From: Candidatus Hydrogenedentota bacterium
GTDB lineage: Bacteria; Hydrogenedentota; Hydrogenedentia; Hydrogenedentales; JAGMZX01
Assembly: GCA_029556545.1 (NCBI GenBank)
Contig: JAKQEQ010000191.1
Coordinates: forward strand, 1 to 16,563
Reading direction: 5' to 3'
Length of the DNA: 16,563 nucleotides
The translations under genes and the position numbers were made by a program. Below are positions 14,999 to 16,563 of the stretch, one piece after another; positions within the stretch are counted from its first letter, which is position 1; each line of letters starts with the position of its first letter. Under the pieces are notes generated by a model. That model made no database searches. It was not told the DNA's origin and was given only the letters and a program-made list of their open reading frames with translations.

Positions 14999-16201
14999 AT
15001 GGAGCCAACCTCGACACAGGAACCGCCCGTCACGGCGCGCCGCGCCGCGTTGCGCGAGCTTGTTGCCCTGTTTCTCCGCATGGGCTTCACGGCCTTCGGC
15101 GGCCCGGCGGCCCACATCGCGCTGTTCGAGGACGAGGTGGTCCGGCGGCGGCGGTGGCTCTCCCACGAGCGGTTTCTCGACCTGCTCGGCGTCACGAACC
15201 TGATTCCCGGCCCGAACTCGACCGAGATGGTCATCCACATCGGCCTGCTGCGCGCGGGCGTGCTCGGGATGGTCGTGGCGGGCCTGTCGTTCATCGTGCC
15301 CGCGGCGTGCATCACGGCCGTGTTCGCGTGGTTCTACGTCCGCTTCGGGAGCGTGCCGCAGGCCGAGGGGCTCCTCTACGGCGTGAAGCCGGTGGTCATC
15401 GCCGTCATCGCGCAGGCGCTGTGGAGCCTCGGACCAAGAGCAATCAAGTCGCGCGCCCTCGGCGCGCTGGCGGCGGCGTGCGCGGCGGCCGTCTGGTTCG
15501 GCGCGGGCGAACTGACCGTACTCGTGCTCGGCGGGGTAGTCATGGCCGTCGCCCGAGGCGTTCAGGACGGGCCGCGTCGACACGCCCTCGGGCTCGCGGC
15601 CCTATGCACCATCGTGCTCCTGGTGATTACCGCGATATTGCTCGCGCCGGCCTGGACCGCCGGCGAGGCGCGGCCCTTCAGTCTCGGCGCGCTGTTCCTG
15701 TTCTTCCTCAAGGTGGGCAGCGTGCTCTACGGCAGCGGCTATGTCCTGCTCGCGTTCATCGACTCCAGCCTCGTCGAGCATTGGCAGTGGATCACCAACA
15801 CGCAATTGCTCGACGCCGTGGCCGTGGGCCAGGTGACCCCCGGGCCGCTCTTCACCACCTCGACCTTCATCGGATTCCTGCTCGCCGGCGCGACCGGCGC
15901 AACCGTCGCAACGCTCGGCATCTTCCTGCCGTCATTTCTGTTCGTTGCGATCAGCGGCCCAATCATCCCGAGGATGCGCGCCTCCGCGCTGGCCGGCGCG
16001 TTCCTCGACGGCGTCGTCGCCGCGTCGTTGGCGCTCATGGCCGTCGTGACGCTGCAACTGGGCATGGGCAGTCTCCGCGACCCCATGAGCGTCCTCATCG
16101 CCCTCGTCAGCGCGGGACTCCTCTACCGCTACAAACTCAGCACCACCTGGCTTATCCTCGGCGGCGCGGCCATCGGGTTGGCCCGGACCGCCTTGATGTA
16201 G
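14999..16201 (+). CDS. chrA: ChrA-family chromate transporter
   Basis: The 400-residue protein is a full-length, two-half (long-chain) CHR-family membrane transporter. The first half has FGGPAAHIA (from F33) and IPGPNSTEM (P70, P72). The second half repeats the pattern with VGSVLYGSGYVLLAF and VTPGPLFTTSTFIG (V279 to P283). About ten or more hydrophobic helices are spread along both halves. Known members export chromate, some driven by proton or membrane potential; the natural substrate may be another anion such as sulfate-like ions. The ATG at 14999 has GGAG (14990-14993) 5 nt upstream. An ATG at 14988 is out of frame. The gene is probably a separate transcription unit, as 135 bp with hairpins lie upstream. 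Confidence 0.9.
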   Translation: MEPTSTQEPPVTARRAALRELVALFLRMGFTAFGGPAAHIALFEDEVVRRRRWLSHERFLDLLGVTNLIPGPNSTEMVIHIGLLRAGVLGMVVAGLSFIVPAACITAVFAWFYVRFGSVPQAEGLLYGVKPVVIAVIAQALWSLGPRAIKSRALGALAAACAAAVWFGAGELTVLVLGGVVMAVARGVQDGPRRHALGLAALCTIVLLVITAILLAPAWTAGEARPFSLGALFLFFLKVGSVLYGSGYVLLAFIDSSLVEHWQWITNTQLLDAVAVGQVTPGPLFTTSTFIGFLLAGATGATVATLGIFLPSFLFVAISGPIIPRMRASALAGAFLDGVVAASLALMAVVTLQLGMGSLRDPMSVLIALVSAGLLYRYKLSTTWLILGGAAIGLARTALM

Positions 16202-16253
16202 GCGGCCTCGTGCGCCGCGCTCCCTCTTTCGACCCACGCCGAACGTGATGGAG

Positions 16254-16268
16254 TGCGGGCCGCCTGCA
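16254..16268. repeat. Short imperfect palindrome, possible repeat fragment
   Basis: TGCGGGCCGCCTGCA is palindromic at 12 of 15 positions. It lies in a run (16246-16280) that resembles a dispersed intergenic sequence, ending where the large inverted repeat begins at 16282. Confidence 0.35.
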
Positions 16269-16281
16269 CCCAAGATTCCGA

Positions 16282-16366
16282 TGGACCGAATGGACGGTAT
16301 GGACATACGATGGACACTGCGTTTCGTCCCTACGGTCCATAGCGCCCATACCGTCCATCCGGTCCA
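16282..16366. repeat. Large inverted repeat built of ATGGAC-type units
   Basis: The arms 16282-16302 and 16346-16366 are 21 bp each and complementary in 20 positions (one A/G difference). Each arm consists of short related units (TGGACCG, ATGGACGG, ATGG). Inside the 43-nt centre, a further ATGGAC (16310-16315) pairs with GTCCAT (16335-16340). The whole could form a long hairpin or cruciform. Its 3' arm is followed by AAAGCCC, not T-rich, so termination is not the obvious role. It lies 80 bp after the chrA-like stop. Confidence 0.8.
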
Positions 16367-16422
16367 CAAAGCCCATTTCCAGGGCAATCGCATCAAAATC
16401 CGCACATTATGTCCACCGCGGG

Positions 16423-16434
16423 AACCGCGCGGTT
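16423..16434. repeat. Perfect 12-bp palindrome
   Basis: AACCGCGCGGTT is a perfect palindrome between the large inverted repeat and the hairpin cluster. It could be a protein-binding site or part of the same mobile repeat family. No gene flanks it inside the window. Confidence 0.4.
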
Positions 16435-16455
16435 TGCGCGATTTGGCGAAGGGCA

Positions 16456-16540
16456 CGGCCCTGAAAGGGCCGGAGAAGACAGCCCAGGGCAACGCCCTGG
16501 GAAGAGGGATGGCTGCTATAAAGAGAAGCCCTGAAAGGGC
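16456..16540. repeat. Cluster of three short GC hairpins, REP-like array
   Basis: Three hairpins with 3-nt loops follow each other: CGGCCCT-GAA-AGGGCCG (16456-16472), CCCAGGGC-AAC-GCCCTGGG (16483-16501) and GCCCT-GAA-AGGGC (16528-16540). The first and third share the unit GCCCTGAAAGGGC 70 bp apart. This is the look of a known dispersed intergenic repeat seen in planctomycete-, verrucomicrobial- and similar genomes (from memory). It continues toward the right edge, so its full length is not visible. Confidence 0.75.
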
Positions 16541-16563
16541 GAAACACGACGGGAAGATTCCAC

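Noticed and set aside
14920-16248. Plus-strand open frame (442 codons) in another frame of the chrA-like gene
   Set aside because: It is rich in arginine and glycine, has no membrane helices or motifs, and overlaps the clear ChrA frame.
16456-16540. CRISPR array
   Set aside because: Repeats are short self-complementary hairpins with only two copies of one unit, no regular spacers and no cas genes.

Overview
The window is GC-rich and densely coded. It suggests an uncultivated, carbohydrate-degrading bacterium of the Planctomycetota / Verrucomicrobiota / Candidatus Hydrogenedentota type; this is inference, as no rRNA or other phylogenetic marker is present. The clues are a Tat-exported sulfatase with a C-terminal HEAT tail, a large secreted GH38-like enzyme with a lectin-like front domain, a secreted LRR plus InlB B-repeat protein, paired toxin-antitoxin modules, and GC-rich palindromic repeats, one of which gives the spurious peptide HGRDARAT that I recall from such genomes.

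Layout. 1-2385 (minus) is the first 795 codons of a secreted leucine-rich-repeat protein that runs off the left edge. A 565-bp divergent gap (2386-2950) follows, ending in a possibly structured leader. 2951-6469 (plus) is a GH38-like protein. A REP-like palindrome (6476-6524) separates it from a PrpB-type (methyl)isocitrate lyase (6593-7453, TTG start), which overlaps a GNAT acetyltransferase gene (7450-8004). Convergent to these are a zinc-ribbon protein (8041-8553, minus) with a near-consensus sigma70 promoter, and an alpha/beta hydrolase with a multi-spanning membrane tail (8752-10158, minus). Two plus-strand type II toxin-antitoxin modules follow: Phd/YefM-like with VapC (10298-10910) and RelB-like with RelE (10993-11443). 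Then come the sulfatase (11536-13383), a membrane polyferredoxin of NapH/NosR type (13424-14863) and a ChrA-family transporter (14999-16201). The last 362 bp hold no gene but a dense set of palindromes, including a 21-bp-arm inverted repeat and three short GC hairpins.

How the genes fit together. The secreted GH38-like enzyme, the sulfatase and the LRR protein fit extracellular or periplasmic breakdown and binding of sulfated or mannose-containing glycans, but they are not in one operon. Only prpB-GNAT and the two toxin-antitoxin pairs are clearly co-translated. The polyferredoxin and ChrA lie in the same direction without obvious shared function. I see no convincing new multi-gene system. 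The most unusual points are the hydrolase/membrane fusion, the tandem toxin-antitoxin modules with a shared promoter motif, the repeat-rich right end and the possible leader structure before the GH38-like gene.
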